From positions 1 through 34,665 of the forward strand of contig JABMPE010000549.1 in assembly GCA_013203845.1 (NCBI GenBank): a DNA stretch of 34,665 nt, written 5' to 3'. The DNA is from Rhodopirellula sp. (GTDB lineage: Bacteria > Planctomycetota > Planctomycetia > Planctomycetales > Planctomycetaceae). The notes below the pieces were generated by a model. The model did not search any database. It was not told where the DNA came from and worked only from the letters and a program-made list of their open reading frames with translations. Shown here one piece after another: positions 33,205-34,665 of this stretch. The position numbers and the translations under genes are program-made. Position 1 is the first letter of the stretch, and every line of letters begins with the position of its first letter.

Positions 33205-33260
33205 CCTGCGAGTCTAACATTTGTAATCGGCGGCGAAACGGTGATTGGTTAATTGACTGA

Positions 33261-34208
33261 TCAGGATGAAGCTTGTCGCGTGTCCGCTAATGCTCGTGCC
33301 ACGGATTCTTTAATTCCGACCGGGCGGATCGGGAATTCGTCGAGGGCCGACTTGTCTTGCACGACCGTGGGATTTCGCAGCCCTTCAATCAGGTGTCTGC
33401 CGACTTCTGCCGAGGCCGGTGTGACTAGCGCTAGCCAGAGGCTCGACAGGTACGGCGTCAGGACGGGAACGGAGATCAGCCAGCGCCGCAGTCCTCGCTG
33501 TCGGGCGTATTCCTGAATGATCCCACCATAAGTCACGACATCCTCACCGCCGATTTCAAAAATGCGGCTGGGGCCGGGAGGCAAGTTCAGTGCGGAGAGC
33601 AGATAAGCCAGCACGTCATCGACAGCGATGGGTTGTGTGGGTGTGGCCAGCCAGCGAGGACAGATCATGACCGGCAGGTGGTTGGTCAGAGAACAGACCA
33701 GATCAAAAGACAGGCTTCCGACTCCGATCACGACTGATGCCCGGAACTCGATGCACTCAACGCCGGAATCCCAAAGAATCTGTCCGACTTCATGGCGGCT
33801 GCGAAGGTGTGGCGAAAGGTCGGGGCCTTCTTTTCCCAGCCCTCCGAGATAGATAATTCGCTGAACTCCGGCAAGTCTGGCTGCTTCTGCAAAGTTCTGC
33901 GCCGCCTGACGGTCTGCCCCTTCGAAATCTTCTGATTCCGCCATCAGGTGGACGAAGTAGAAGGCCGTATGAACTCCGTGCATGGCCCGGTCGAGCGAAT
34001 CACGATCCAGAACATCCCCCTGAGCAATTTCCGTTGCAGGGCCAACCATCGGGCGGAGTTTGTCGGGATTTCGAGCCAGACAGCGAACCGCAGCGGATTT
34101 CGCTTCCAGCAGTGGCAGCAGTCGGCCACCGACGTACCCTGTGGCTCCGGTAAGCAGCACGATGCCACGGTCAGGGTCGCATTTTTCTGCCACAAAGGAA
34201 GAATTCAT
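33261..34208 (-). CDS. Atypical SDR / NAD(P)-binding protein
   Basis: A 315-aa protein with an N-terminal Rossmann fold: LLTGATGYVGGRLLPLL at about 18-34 is the dinucleotide loop (TGxxGxxG) and CLARNPDKL follows the second strand. GDVLDRDSL and AFYFVHLM match atypical SDR proteins of the NAD(P)H-binding (NmrA/complex I subunit-like) group. The classical YxxxK is absent; RSRHEVGQIL stands in its place. Further conserved features are FRASVVIGVGSLSFDLV and PIAVDDVLAYL. It diverges from a DUF1990 gene with 103 nt between the starts. Confidence 0.85.
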   Translation of the reverse strand: MNSSFVAEKCDPDRGIVLLTGATGYVGGRLLPLLEAKSAAVRCLARNPDKLRPMVGPATEIAQGDVLDRDSLDRAMHGVHTAFYFVHLMAESEDFEGADRQAAQNFAEAARLAGVQRIIYLGGLGKEGPDLSPHLRSRHEVGQILWDSGVECIEFRASVVIGVGSLSFDLVCSLTNHLPVMICPRWLATPTQPIAVDDVLAYLLSALNLPPGPSRIFEIGGEDVVTYGGIIQEYARQRGLRRWLISVPVLTPYLSSLWLALVTPASAEVGRHLIEGLRNPTVVQDKSALDEFPIRPVGIKESVARALADTRQASS

Positions 34209-34311
34209 CGGCCACTCGTTAAGAATTACAGTGGTGCTGCGGATACATCAGAAAACTATTCTACAATCGTTACCGGCCATCAGTGTTGCAAACATCGAAA
34301 AGGACTGCTGA

Positions 34312-34665
34312 ATGTTGTCGCTGCGAAAACCAACTGTGCAGACAATTCGCCAGTTTGTCGATGATCGGTGCCGCTCGGATTTCAGCTACACATCAGTTGG
34401 AGCCTCAGCCACGGAGCCACCTCCGGGTTTTGTTGTCGACCATACCCGAGCGAAGCTGGGGAGCGGCGAAGAGGCGTTTCTCTCGGCCAGAACAGCACTC
34501 GAAAACTGGAAGCAGTTTCAGTTGGGCTGGGTAGAAGCCTGTCCGACTGACACTCTGATTCAGACCGGTGAAGTCGTAGCCGTCCTCGCTCATGTGATCG
34601 GTGTGTGGTGGCTCAATGCCGCCCGAATCATCTACGTGATTGACGAAGATGGGCCGGTTCACCGG
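34312..34665 (+). CDS. DUF1990 (UPF0548) family protein, partial
   Basis: The ATG at 34312 follows AAAAGGA at 7 nt and opens a frame of 118 codons that runs off the right edge. It begins MLSLRKPTVQTIRQFVDD and contains GFVVDHTRAKLGSGEEAF, LGWVEACP and VVAVLAHVIGVWWLNAARII, which are the family landmarks as I know them. The family has no settled function; some members sit beside lipid or short-chain dehydrogenase genes, as here. The missing C-terminal part is expected to be about 60 residues. Confidence 0.8.
   Translation, partial: MLSLRKPTVQTIRQFVDDRCRSDFSYTSVGASATEPPPGFVVDHTRAKLGSGEEAFLSARTALENWKQFQLGWVEACPTDTLIQTGEVVAVLAHVIGVWWLNAARIIYVIDEDGPVHR

Overview
The window looks like chromosomal DNA of a planctomycete (Planctomycetota, probably near Rhodopirellula/Pirellula; no 16S rRNA gene is present to confirm this). 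The grounds are two Tat-exported DUF1501 proteins, many exported hypothetical proteins, long spacers between genes, moderately high G+C, and a 33-bp perfect hairpin of a type I remember from planctomycete genomes. No tRNA, rRNA or CRISPR array was seen.

Layout. (1) 1-3402, minus strand: a ribose/galactose-type sugar ABC transporter in the order binding lipoprotein, double ATPase, permease; the permease runs off the left edge and carries an unusual insert. (2) 3624-5807: a divergent AroE-like dehydrogenase and a convergent DUF1501 protein. (3) 5808-8092: a decayed patch with no intact large gene. It holds a GHKL-ATPase fragment, one possible 62-aa gene, hairpins, a pseudogene with a stop and a frameshift, and the tail of an ISKra4-like transposase. 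(4) 8093-17737: a stress and membrane-lipid island. Minus-strand usp-cdsA-pgsA-like genes diverge from a CBS-domain gene; a TVP38/DedA-like membrane protein diverges from a metallophosphoesterase; then comes a dnaJ-hsp20-lon operon. Sequences matching the sigma-54 (RpoN) -24/-12 consensus lie in front of the main transcription units: one is a full match (usp), two are close (CBS gene, dnaJ) and three are weaker. A shared sigma-54 stress regulon is the most interesting regulatory idea here. (5) 18004-20149: an anchored coiled-coil protein, a small c-type cytochrome and a broken IS701-like transposase. (6) 20478-26783: three co-directional genes for exported proteins, namely a 1297-aa coiled-coil protein of unknown function, a PsbP/DUF1795-like plus YbjN-like protein, and a YbjN-like plus TPR protein. 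This is the best candidate for an undescribed multi-protein system. (7) 26931-34665: kelch protein, beta-helix protein, PhyH-type dioxygenase, second DUF1501 protein, SGNH hydrolase, and an SDR-like gene diverging from a partial DUF1990 gene.

How the parts may work together. Region 1 takes up a sugar or polyol. In region 4, DnaJ, Hsp20 and Lon cover protein refolding, holding and degradation; USP and CBS proteins are nucleotide-binding sensors; CdsA makes CDP-diacylglycerol, which a CDP-alcohol phosphotransferase such as the adjacent one would consume. Region 6 would act outside the cytoplasmic membrane. All functions are read from motifs by eye; no database search was run.
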